The translations under genes were made by a program, and so were the position numbers. Below are positions 7,305 through 14,577 of a stretch of DNA of 18,587 nucleotides, in pieces. The DNA is from JABCPE02 sp963518955 (GTDB lineage: Bacteria > Bacteroidota > Bacteroidia > Flavobacteriales > Weeksellaceae), in NCBI GenBank assembly GCA_963518955.1, contig CAUQKI010000021.1:1-18587 (forward strand). Reading direction: 5' to 3'. A model generated the notes under the pieces. The model did no database searches, was not told the DNA's origin, and saw nothing but the letters and a program-made list of their open reading frames with translations. Every line of letters begins with the position of its first letter. The stretch's first letter is position 1.

Positions 7305-8501
7305 CTATTTAAATAGCATTACAGGTTTTGATTCATTTTGATTAGATGTTGAGAGTTGCCCTTGATTGTTGCTTCCCCAGCCCCAAAAACTATTATCTCT
7401 CTTCTGAGCAATGCTAAAAATTTCACCTGCACTTACATTTATCCAGTCTTTTTCATCATTCACTTGTACAGGGATATTTTTATATATTCTATATCCTATT
7501 TCTCCCCCAATACCTAGCTCTCCTTTCATATTTTTACCCCAAGCCCAAAGAGTATTATCAGACTTAATTCCTAATGCATGACCATTACCCAAAGTCAGCT
7601 TTATCCAAGGTTTATCGCTTTGTACTTTTGTAGGAATATTTACATTATTATTGGAAGTTAGGTTTCCAGTACCAATACCTAGCTCTCCATGATAATTTCT
7701 CCCCCACATCCATAGGCTTCCATCTTCTGTAATTCCTCCTGTGAAGCTAATACCTGTTACTACTGTTTTCCATTTGAGACTTCCATTTACTTTTACTGGT
7801 TGTGATACATTATTATTATGTCCTACTCCTAATTGCCCTGCATAATTGTATCCCCAAGCCCAAAGAGTTCCATCTTTTTTTATAGCAAAACATTGGTTGT
7901 GCCCTGCTGCTATGTCTACCCAATCGTTCTCAGTACCAACTTGTTTAGGTTTAGAACTAGGTACATCCGTATTATCCCCTAACTGAAAATATTGATTACT
8001 TCCCCAAGCCCAAATAGTCCCGTCTTCTTTTATTGCTAATGCATGACGATAGCCTATATTCACTTTTTTCCAATTTTTTTCGGTTCCCACTTGGATAAAT
8101 TGATGACTATCTTCTGTATTCCCAGTTCCCAATTGACCTATATTATTATAGCCAGCTGCCCAAAGTGTTCCATCTTCTTTTATTGCAAGGCTAGAATTAT
8201 AGCCCGAACTTATATATTTCCATTTGTCATTACTAATTACTTTTGGTTTTACAATAGAGGCTACCTCTCCTAATTCTCCATTATCACTACTTCCCCAACC
8301 CAAAAGGGCATTATTTTGATTTAAAATAAGAGTGTGTTTATACCCTGAGGATATAATATCTTGGACGATTTCTATACTAGGAGGAGCAATATTTCTTCCA
8401 TTTTGATTTGTAATAGAATCTTCCCTTGTGCAGCTGTTTAGACTGATAATAGCTGTTAGTACTAATAGTTTTAACTCTCTTTTGTTGATAAACTTAAACA
8501 T
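7305..8501 (-). CDS. RCC1-repeat (seven-bladed propeller) lipoprotein
   Basis: The protein is 398 residues. It starts with a lysine-rich n-region, a hydrophobic stretch LLVLTAIISL and a lipobox NSC with Cys24, so it is predicted to be lipidated. The residues after Cys (TRED) resemble the charged surface-export signal described for Capnocytophaga and Bacteroides lipoproteins, so surface display is possible. From about residue 45 there are roughly seven repeats of about 45-50 residues with the core 'W..I..G..H.LAIK.DGTLWAWG.N..GQLG.G', typical of RCC1/alpha-tubulin-suppressor-like propellers. In bacteria this fold is a binding scaffold; the ligand is unknown. It stands alone, convergent with glnS and divergent from the hopJ-ompA block. 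A TAGATTTG element and a 30-bp palindrome lie upstream. Confidence 0.9.
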   Translation of the reverse strand: MFKFINKRELKLLVLTAIISLNSCTREDSITNQNGRNIAPPSIEIVQDIISSGYKHTLILNQNNALLGWGSSDNGELGEVASIVKPKVISNDKWKYISSGYNSSLAIKEDGTLWAAGYNNIGQLGTGNTEDSHQFIQVGTEKNWKKVNIGYRHALAIKEDGTIWAWGSNQYFQLGDNTDVPSSKPKQVGTENDWVDIAAGHNQCFAIKKDGTLWAWGYNYAGQLGVGHNNNVSQPVKVNGSLKWKTVVTGISFTGGITEDGSLWMWGRNYHGELGIGTGNLTSNNNVNIPTKVQSDKPWIKLTLGNGHALGIKSDNTLWAWGKNMKGELGIGGEIGYRIYKNIPVQVNDEKDWINVSAGEIFSIAQKRDNSFWGWGSNNQGQLSTSNQNESKPVMLFK

Positions 8502-8618
8502 AATTTGATAAATTTTAAATTATACATTATTTTTATTATTACACATTTTTTGATATTTTCAAATGGATTGAGAAATAGTTATTTTCATTAGTAAATAAGA
8601 AAATATAATATTGTTTTG

Positions 8619-8626
8619 CAAATCTA
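8619..8626 (-). promoter_or_regulatory. Candidate -7 element for the RCC1 lipoprotein gene
   Basis: The minus strand reads TAGATTTG, matching TAnnTTTG. It lies about 118 nt before the ATG at 8501, and the perfect palindrome at 8628-8657 lies immediately upstream, where the -33 box would be. No TTG at correct spacing. AT-rich DNA makes chance matches likely. Confidence 0.35.
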
Positions 8627-8627
8627 A

Positions 8628-8657
8628 CAAAATTATTAGATTAATCTAATAATTTTG
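8628..8657. repeat. Perfect 30-bp AT-rich palindrome
   Basis: Each half reads CAAAATTATTAGATT (8628-8642) and its exact reverse complement fills 8643-8657, with no spacer. There is no T run on either side, so it does not look like a terminator. A gapless dyad in intergenic DNA beside a candidate -7 box suggests an operator for a dimeric regulator, or a cruciform. Confidence 0.8.
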
Positions 8658-8716
8658 AAAAAAATTTTTAGTTAAATGTATAATTTATCCTATTTTGTTT
8701 TTTTAAGTTAATGAAA
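8658..8716. other. AT-rich intergenic DNA
   Basis: Within the 465-bp gap between the RCC1 gene and the fusion gene, this stretch and 8502-8618 hold nothing that I recognise beyond the -7 box. The rest of the gap is the palindrome (8628-8657), the hopJ relic (8717-8922) and the short leader before the fusion start. Confidence 0.5.
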
Positions 8717-8922
8717 ATGAATATTTTAGAAATAGAGAATTGAAAAAAAGAAAAAATAATATTGAAGAGGTTATTAAAATATTTGTTTGGTTTTTTAAAA
8801 TAAGGAATTTTCATAATGAAAGTCTTTCTTAATTTTCTAGTGAAATTGAGTATAAATCAAGAAAATACATTATATTTGCTTGGCAGTTTTTATGGAGAGG
8901 AAATTTTGAAAATTTTGTAAAA
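8717..8922 (+). pseudogene. Decayed hopJ copy upstream of the ompA-bla fusion
   Basis: Frame-by-frame translation shows a broken version of the intact hopJ at 10011-10346. It begins ATGAATATTTTAGA, against ATGAATCTTTTAGA in hopJ, and runs into a TGA after eight codons. A second frame gives NNIEEVIKIF (hopJ: FDEVIAYI). From 8817 a third frame reads KVFLNFLVKLSINQENTLYL and then LGSFYGEEIL. The matching hopJ stretch is KIFSFAKKLGLNEKNTLFLF then GDFYRKDVL, needing one gap. The relic ends in TAA at 8920-8922 and lacks the conserved hopJ C terminus (GTNHQNIRNFM). It is a pseudogene with at least two frameshifts and roughly 110 bp missing. Its position directly before an ompA 5' end copies the intact hopJ-ompA order downstream. 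Confidence 0.8.
8846..8878 (+). promoter_or_regulatory. Candidate promoter for the ompA'-bla fusion
   Basis: TTG at 8846-8848 and TATATTTG at 8871-8878 are 22 nt apart, a full match to the Bacteroidota consensus, ending 88 nt before the fusion ATG. It lies inside the hopJ relic. The equivalent site in the intact hopJ reads TATTTCTG with no matching TTG, so the promoter may have improved during decay, or be chance. Confidence 0.5.
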
Positions 8923-8966
8923 AATCTATCCTACAATGATTTAAATATTAACTAAAACTATAAAAA

Positions 8967-9188
8967 ATGAAGAGAAAAATTCTTATCGCGGGACTATTCC
9001 TTGGAGGAGTGGCTGCCAGTAATCTATCGGCTCAGAAATATCTGGGACTGAGCAACAGTAACTATTCGGGAGTTTATGGGTCACAGTACAACCCAGCTAA
9101 ACTTACTGATGAGAAAGTAAAAGTGGCTGTTAATCTTGTGTCTTTTAATGGACTGGTTAATAACGACTATTACAAATTTAAAAATTTA
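8967..9188 (+). repeat. Duplicated ompA 5' end, copy 1 (matches 10374-10595)
   Basis: These 222 bp match the first 74 codons of ompA with about ten substitutions by eye. All but one of the changed codons are synonymous (Phe60 versus Val is the exception). The identity also covers TAAAACTATAAAAA just before the ATG, then fades upstream. It ends at a TTTAAAAATTTA tract where the beta-lactamase begins. Confidence 0.95.
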
Positions 9189-10004
9189 AAAAGAGACATC
9201 ACAAAGATTATACAAGGCAAGAATGCCCTTGTGGCAGTATCTGTGATGAACTCAAAAGGGAAAACAGAAGTAAATATTAACGGAAACAAAAAAGTTCCGA
9301 TGCTTAGTGTGTTCAAATTTCACATTGCATTGGCAGTTTTGGATTTGGTGGACAGAGGTATTTTGGATTTGGAACAAAATATTTTTGTCAAGAAATCAGA
9401 ACTTTTGGAGAATACTTGGAGTCCCATTCGTGATAAATATCCGAATGGCAATGTGAATATCCCTTTGAGAGAAATCATAGAATACACCGTTTCTCAGAGC
9501 GATAACAATGGTTGCGACATTCTGCTGAGGCTGATTGGAGGAGTTAATACTGTCCAGAAATTCATTGAGAGCAAGGGTATCAAAGATTTTGCAATAAAAT
9601 ACAATGAAGAAGAAATGAATAAGAATGGGAAATCCATCTACTCCAACTATACAACCGCAAACGCCTCCAGCAGGCTTCTGCAAAAATTTTATAATGGTGA
9701 GATAATTTCCGAGTCTTCCAGAGATTTTCTATTCAGAATCATGTATGAGACTTCTACTGGAGCAGACAGGCTCATATCCCTGCTTCCTCCAGATGTTATC
9801 GTTGCCCATAAAACAGGGACTTCTGGCATTGTATCTGGAATTCAGGCTGCTACCAATGATGTAGGAATTGTCATTTTACCCGATGACAAATACTACACCA
9901 TATCTGTTTTTGTGATAAATTCCAAAGAAAATACATCAACTAACGAAAAAATAATTGCTGATATATCAAAAACAGTGTGGGATTATTATTTTCAAAATAA
10001 ATAA
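8967..10004 (+). CDS. OmpA signal/N-terminus fused to class A beta-lactamase
   Basis: The protein is 345 residues. Residues 1-74 match the OmpA protein encoded at 10374 except for Phe60 (Val there): signal peptide (about 1-22, cleavage near SA-Q) plus about 52 residues of mature OmpA. From residue 75 it is a class A serine beta-lactamase with SVFK (Ser114, Lys117), SDN (178-180), Glu214 in NEEEMN (general base, Ambler 166) and KTG (282-284). The sequence resembles the Bacteroidota/PER-type subclass A2. The enzyme joins near helix 1 and lacks its own signal peptide; the first Met inside it is residue 94, too late for a separate start. It should be secreted to the periplasm and hydrolyse beta-lactams, spectrum unknown. 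hopJ starts 6 bp after its stop codon. Confidence 0.93.
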   Translation: MKRKILIAGLFLGGVAASNLSAQKYLGLSNSNYSGVYGSQYNPAKLTDEKVKVAVNLVSFNGLVNNDYYKFKNLKRDITKIIQGKNALVAVSVMNSKGKTEVNINGNKKVPMLSVFKFHIALAVLDLVDRGILDLEQNIFVKKSELLENTWSPIRDKYPNGNVNIPLREIIEYTVSQSDNNGCDILLRLIGGVNTVQKFIESKGIKDFAIKYNEEEMNKNGKSIYSNYTTANASSRLLQKFYNGEIISESSRDFLFRIMYETSTGADRLISLLPPDVIVAHKTGTSGIVSGIQAATNDVGIVILPDDKYYTISVFVINSKENTSTNEKIIADISKTVWDYYFQNK

Positions 10005-10010
10005 CTAAAA

Positions 10011-10346
10011 ATGAATCTTTTAGATAAAATAAAACAAAATCCTGAGGAAATATCATTCGATGAGGTGATTGCTTACATTGATGAGCACTATGACTTTGTT
10101 CCTACAGCTTTTCAGAATGGAGAAATTCTCAATGAAGAGAACCAAAATAATGGCTCTTGCAAAATTTTTTCTTTTGCGAAAAAATTAGGTTTAAATGAGA
10201 AAAATACATTATTTCTGTTTGGTGATTTTTACAGAAAAGATGTTTTAGGAGATTTGCAAGGGACTAATCATCAGAACATTAGAAATTTCATGAAAACGGG
10301 ATGGGAAGGAATCAATTTTCATCGTGAAAGTTTAATAGAAAAATAA
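10011..10346 (+). CDS. HopJ-family protein
   Basis: The protein is 111 residues and soluble. It matches the HopJ family (PF08888-like) over its length: FDEVIAYIDEHYDFVPTAFQ, NEENQNNGSCKIFSFAKKLG, a GDFYRKDVL segment and the C-terminal GTNHQNIRNFMKTGWEGINF. The family was named after a Pseudomonas type III effector but is common in free-living bacteria with no such system, and its biochemical role is not established. No secretion signal or type III genes are visible, so an effector role is not supported. It starts 6 bp after the beta-lactamase stop and ends 27 bp before ompA, so the three genes are probably one operon. A decayed copy lies at 8717-8922. Confidence 0.88.
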   Translation: MNLLDKIKQNPEEISFDEVIAYIDEHYDFVPTAFQNGEILNEENQNNGSCKIFSFAKKLGLNEKNTLFLFGDFYRKDVLGDLQGTNHQNIRNFMKTGWEGINFHRESLIEK

Positions 10347-10373
10347 AATATAATTAGATTAAAACTATAAAAA

Positions 10374-10595
10374 ATGAAGAGAAAAATTCTTATCGCGGGA
10401 CTATTCCTTGGAGGAGTAGCAGCCAGTAATCTATCGGCTCAGAAGTATCTGGGACTGAGCAACAGTAACTATTCGGGAGTTTATGGGTCACAATACAACC
10501 CGGCTAAACTTACTGATGAGAAAGTAAAAGTAGCTGTTAATCTTGTGTCTGTGAATGGGCTGGTTAATAACGACTATTACAAGTTTAAAAATTTG
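10374..10595 (+). repeat. Duplicated ompA 5' end, copy 2 (in intact ompA)
   Basis: Partner of 8967-9188. After codon 74 the two copies diverge completely: this one continues as OmpA (NSFGGFTLDE), the other as beta-lactamase (KRDITKIIQG). Confidence 0.95.
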
Positions 10596-12521
10596 AACTC
10601 TTTCGGTGGTTTCACACTAGATGAGCTAGGAAATGGAGCTTCTCACAATGGAGGAAATGGAGCTTTGATAAACTTGGGAATTGTAGGTGAAGTTTTAGGG
10701 CCGTCTTTCCAGTTTACAGTGAATAACAAATTAGGCTTCGGATTTTCTTCAAGAGTAAGACTTTTCGGTCAAGGGAAAAACATAAATTCTGCTTTCCTTA
10801 ATGCCTTAAACGGGAATTTAGGAACTGACAACCCAGGCCTTGCTACTATTCCATTGGTTGATAATACAGGATTTGGTATCAATACTACTGCACTTACTGA
10901 TTTAGGTGTAAAAGGTGCTTATGCTGTGATTGATAACAACGACCTAAAACTATCATTAGGTGCGAGTGTAAAACTATACAAAGGAGCTGGACTAAACAGA
11001 TTCGAAAGTAATGGGCACAACTTAATCTATAACAATAACCCATCCAACCCTACTATCTCAGCAACTAACATTAACTGGGATCTTTATACTAACTTAAATC
11101 CTGAAAAATCATTAAACGAGTATGGTTTTGGGGACTTCTTCGGTGGAGCGACAGGATTTGGTGGAGATTTCGGTGCTGAATTGACTTTAAAAGAAGCATC
11201 TGGAGACAAACCTTACTTCTTAAAATTTGGTGCATCTGTTAATGATATCGGTGCTATCAAATACAATGATATTCGTAAACTGAGCATCAGAGGTGCTGGT
11301 TCTGCTATAGACCCTAGCAAAATAGATATTTTTGACCTTAATGCTACTGCTGACTACCTTAGATCTAGAGGTTACAACACTACTCTGACTACATCATCTG
11401 TAAGCCAAGGTCTTCCTACTAACCTAAATCTATACGCAGACTATGCTATCACAAAAAGATTTTTCGTTAGTGCTAATGGTTTAATCAATTTAGCAAATAC
11501 TAACTCTACTAACCCTTATTACCACAGTTTGGTAGGGCTTGTTCCTAGATTCGAAAGCAAATGGGTAGATGTATCTGTTCCTTTGACTTACAACTTTATG
11601 AGCCAAGATTTCAAACCAGGACTTGCTCTTAGATTAGGACCATTGTCAATAGGTTCTGATGATTTGAAAATCTTATTCACTGAGTCAAAAGGTGCTAACA
11701 TCTACGCTGGACTTGGCTTCATACTATACAAAGGTAAAAAAGCTGAAGCTGTAGTTGCTGAAACTGACAAAGATACAGATGGAGACGGAGTTCTAGACAG
11801 ACATGATGAATGTCCTACAGTTCCTGGACCAATAGAAAACAGAGGATGCCCTTGGGGAGATACTGATAATGACGGAGTTCTAGACAAAGATGACAAGTGT
11901 CCTGATGTTCCTGGTCCAGTAGAAAATGAAGGATGTCCTTGGAAAGATACAGACGGAGATGGAGTTCCAGATAAAGATGACAAATGTCCTACTGAAGCAG
12001 GATTGCCAGAAAAACAAGGATGCCCTAAAACTCATGCTGATATCGCAGGTGAAGTTACTTCGGCTCTTAAAAACATTCTATTCAACCTAGGTAAAGCTAC
12101 TCTAAGACCAGAGGCTGCTCCTAAACTAGATGACGCTGCTAAGATTATCAAATCTTCTAATGGAGGAACATTCTTAGTAATCGGACATACGGATAGAAAA
12201 GGAAATGCTGCCCTTAACCTTAGACTTTCTAGAGAAAGAGCTGCTGCAGTAGTTAAAGCCCTTGAAGAAAGAGGTGTAGACCACAGCCAGTTAAAATCAA
12301 AAGGTGTAGGCTTTGAATTCGCTGAAGTGCCTGTAACTGCTTCTGATGCTGAGAGAGAAAAAGACAGAAAAGTAGAAGTAAAACATATCACAGGAAGCGA
12401 GTGGGATGCATTGACAAAATCTGATGTCCCTGTTGCAGCTCCTAAAAAAACTACGGCAAAAAAATCCGTAGGAGCTAAAAAAACTGTATACAGAAAGCCT
12501 GTTGCTAAAAAGAAGAAATAA
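10374..12521 (+). CDS. ompA: OmpA-family outer-membrane protein with TSP3 calcium repeats
   Basis: The protein is 715 residues. A signal peptide (about 1-22, cleavage near SA-Q) is followed by a Gly/Asn/aromatic-rich domain of about 440 residues, probably an outer-membrane barrel like DUF5723 proteins. Three 29-residue thrombospondin type-3 calcium repeats follow (DTDGDGVLDRHDECP, DTDNDGVLDKDDKCP, DTDGDGVPDKDDKCP). The OmpA/MotB peptidoglycan-binding domain is at about 560-670, with GHTDRKGN and LSRERA supplying the Asp and Arg that bind diaminopimelate. The last 25 residues are a Lys/Thr-rich basic tail ending KPVAKKKK. It links outer membrane to peptidoglycan. No good promoter lies in the 27 bp before it; transcription may come from within or before hopJ, or through the beta-lactamase. 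A terminator follows. Confidence 0.93.
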   Translation: MKRKILIAGLFLGGVAASNLSAQKYLGLSNSNYSGVYGSQYNPAKLTDEKVKVAVNLVSVNGLVNNDYYKFKNLNSFGGFTLDELGNGASHNGGNGALINLGIVGEVLGPSFQFTVNNKLGFGFSSRVRLFGQGKNINSAFLNALNGNLGTDNPGLATIPLVDNTGFGINTTALTDLGVKGAYAVIDNNDLKLSLGASVKLYKGAGLNRFESNGHNLIYNNNPSNPTISATNINWDLYTNLNPEKSLNEYGFGDFFGGATGFGGDFGAELTLKEASGDKPYFLKFGASVNDIGAIKYNDIRKLSIRGAGSAIDPSKIDIFDLNATADYLRSRGYNTTLTTSSVSQGLPTNLNLYADYAITKRFFVSANGLINLANTNSTNPYYHSLVGLVPRFESKWVDVSVPLTYNFMSQDFKPGLALRLGPLSIGSDDLKILFTESKGANIYAGLGFILYKGKKAEAVVAETDKDTDGDGVLDRHDECPTVPGPIENRGCPWGDTDNDGVLDKDDKCPDVPGPVENEGCPWKDTDGDGVPDKDDKCPTEAGLPEKQGCPKTHADIAGEVTSALKNILFNLGKATLRPEAAPKLDDAAKIIKSSNGGTFLVIGHTDRKGNAALNLRLSRERAAAVVKALEERGVDHSQLKSKGVGFEFAEVPVTASDAEREKDRKVEVKHITGSEWDALTKSDVPVAAPKKTTAKKSVGAKKTVYRKPVAKKKK
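11772..12032 (+). repeat. Three tandem 87-bp TSP3 repeats inside ompA
   Basis: Units at 11772-11858, 11859-11945 and 11946-12032 each encode 29 residues with the DxDxDGxxDxxDxCP calcium-binding core and a closing GCP. Units 1 and 2 are the most alike (PTVPGPIEN / PDVPGPVEN). The near-identical codons would allow repeat-number change by slippage or recombination. Confidence 0.85.
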
Positions 12522-12535
12522 TCTAAATATTTCTA

Positions 12536-12571
12536 TAAAAAAGGAACTCTATTTTAGAGTTCCTTTTTTTA
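12536..12571. terminator. Bidirectional terminator between ompA and ligA
   Basis: GGAACTCTA (12543-12551) and TAGAGTTCC (12555-12563) form a 9-bp stem with a TTT loop, preceded by an A run and followed by a T run. It serves the convergent ompA and ligA genes. Confidence 0.88.
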
Positions 12572-14566
12572 TTCCATCATTTTTAAAAATTCCTGTTCAT
12601 CCAGAATGGTAATCGTGCCTATCTCCTTCGCCTTCTTGAGTTTGCTTCCTGCTTTCTCTCCCACTACTAAATAATTCAAGTTTTTAGACACTGCAGAGAT
12701 ATTTCTTCCGCCATGTTTTTCTACCATTTCTTCCGCCTGTTCGCGGGTAAAAAGAGATAATTTCCCTGTAAATAAAAATGTTTTCCCAGCTAAATTATCT
12801 GACAATACCTCCGTAGATACTTCGCCTCTTTCCAGCTGGATTCCATACTCTTTTAGCCTTTCTATCAGCCTTTTGTTTTCTTCATTAGAAAAGAATGCGG
12901 CGATGCTTTCAGCTATTTTATCGCCTATATCTTCCACTTGGATGAGTTCCTCCACGCTCGCCCTGCTGAGCTCTTCTATCGAACCAAAATTTTTGACTAA
13001 TTTCTTCGCAATGGTTTCACCAATGTGTTTTATCCCAATACCGTAAAGCACCCTTTCAAAAGGAATTTGCTTTGATTTTTCTATCCCATCGATGATGTTC
13101 TGCGCAGATTTTTCAGCCATTCTTTCCAGAGGCAAGAGCTGTTCTTTTTTCAAGGTATAAAAATCAGCCACCGTTTCTATCAAACCTTCACGATAGAGCT
13201 GTTCTATAGTCTCCGAACCCAAATTTTCTATATTCAAAGCCTTTCTGGAAACGAAATGTATCATTTTACCGACCACCTGTGGAGGGCAGTGGATTTCATT
13301 TGGACAGAAATGAAGCGCTTGGCTTTCTTCCTTTATCAGCTCCGTATCGCACTCTGGACAGCGGATTATATAGTTAATCTGCGAAGACATTGCTTCCCTT
13401 TTTTCGGTATTTACGCCTACTATTTTAGGGATGATTTCGCCGCCTTTTTCTACATATACAAAATCATTTTCGTGCAAATCCAATTTCTTGATAATATCCT
13501 CATTATGAAGAGATGCCCGTTTCACAATAGTTCCCGCCAAAAGCACTGGTGACAGATTGGCAACTGGCGTGATTACTCCCGTTCTACCAACCTGATAATC
13601 AATAGACAAAAACTGAGTTTCTACCTTTTCAGCCTTGAATTTATGAGCTGTCGCCCAGCGAGGTGACTTGGCGGTATATCCCAAAATCTGCTGTTGTTTC
13701 AGGTCATTGACTTTGATTACAATACCATCAATATCAAAACCTAAATTCTGTCGTTCTTTATCCCAAAAATTGATAAAATCTTTCACTTCCTGTAATGATT
13801 TGCAGAGTTTGCTATACTGCGAAACCTTGAAGCCCACAGAACTCATCTTTTGGAGCAGTTCCCAGTGTGTTTTTTCTGTAACATCCTGTGCTACAAACTG
13901 ATACAGCACCGCCGAAAGCCCTCTCCTACTCACTTCCGTGCTATCCTGCATTTTCAGACTTCCAGAGGCCGTATTTCTTGGATTCATGAAGATATCCAGC
14001 CCTTCTTGCTCCCTTTCCTGATTGATTTTATCAAAGGCTTTTCGTGTCAAATATATCTCACCGCGCATGTAGAATTTTTCTGGAAAATTGCCATACAACT
14101 GCAGCGGAATGTCCTTTATCGTTTTCACATTGGAGGTGATTTCATCGCCCTGAAATCCATCACCACGAGTAACCGCCTGAACGAATTTTCCCTGTTCATA
14201 AAGTATCGAAATAGAAGCGCCATCGTATTTCAGTTCGGTCACAAATTCTATTTCATCCGTTTCTAATATTTTTTTGGTTCGGTTATACCACTCCTCCAAA
14301 TCCTCAAAGTTATAAGAATTATCCAGCGAGTACATTCTAAACTCATGAGAAACCGTAGGAAAAACCTTGGTCACCTCTCCGCCCACACGCACCGTGGGAG
14401 AATTTGGGTCGTAGAATTCTGGATTTGCCGCCTCCAAGGTCTGCAATTCTCTCAGTTTTTCATCAAACTCAAAATCTGAAATCGTAGGATTATCAAGAAC
14501 ATAATAATTATAATTGTGCTGATGAAGTTCCTTTCGGAGATTTTCTATTTTTTCTTTTACAGACAT
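12569..14566 (-). CDS. ligA: NAD-dependent DNA ligase
   Basis: Joins nicks during replication and repair using NAD. The protein is 665 residues, normal for LigA. Domain order visible: Ia domain with YYVLDNPTISDFEFD (NAD binding) at 20-37; adenylation domain with Lys113 in ELKYDG, the AMP-accepting lysine; OB fold; four-Cys zinc finger (RCPECDTEL and FCPNEIHCPP); helix-hairpin-helix region (ERVLYGIGIKHIGETIAKKL and VEDIGDKIAESIAAFF); and a C-terminal BRCT domain (LAGKTFLFTGKLSLFTREQA). The start at 14566 lies 11 bp after the pepE stop codon, so both are probably transcribed from the promoter before pepE. Confidence 0.97.
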   Translation of the reverse strand: MSVKEKIENLRKELHQHNYNYYVLDNPTISDFEFDEKLRELQTLEAANPEFYDPNSPTVRVGGEVTKVFPTVSHEFRMYSLDNSYNFEDLEEWYNRTKKILETDEIEFVTELKYDGASISILYEQGKFVQAVTRGDGFQGDEITSNVKTIKDIPLQLYGNFPEKFYMRGEIYLTRKAFDKINQEREQEGLDIFMNPRNTASGSLKMQDSTEVSRRGLSAVLYQFVAQDVTEKTHWELLQKMSSVGFKVSQYSKLCKSLQEVKDFINFWDKERQNLGFDIDGIVIKVNDLKQQQILGYTAKSPRWATAHKFKAEKVETQFLSIDYQVGRTGVITPVANLSPVLLAGTIVKRASLHNEDIIKKLDLHENDFVYVEKGGEIIPKIVGVNTEKREAMSSQINYIIRCPECDTELIKEESQALHFCPNEIHCPPQVVGKMIHFVSRKALNIENLGSETIEQLYREGLIETVADFYTLKKEQLLPLERMAEKSAQNIIDGIEKSKQIPFERVLYGIGIKHIGETIAKKLVKNFGSIEELSRASVEELIQVEDIGDKIAESIAAFFSNEENKRLIERLKEYGIQLERGEVSTEVLSDNLAGKTFLFTGKLSLFTREQAEEMVEKHGGRNISAVSKNLNYLVVGEKAGSKLKKAKEIGTITILDEQEFLKMME

Positions 14567-14577
14567 TTTCTGTTTTT

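Noticed and set aside
8960..10004. Transposon-borne beta-lactamase
   Set aside because: No transposase, inverted terminal repeats or target-site duplication could be found around bla; the flanking repeats are hopJ-ompA sequence.
10011..10346. Type III secreted effector
   Set aside because: HopJ-family proteins are common in bacteria without type III secretion, and nothing here suggests such a system.
11702..12391. Long minus-strand ORFs opposite ompA
   Set aside because: They are shadows caused by the repeated, codon-biased ompA sequence; the plus-strand domains are unambiguous.
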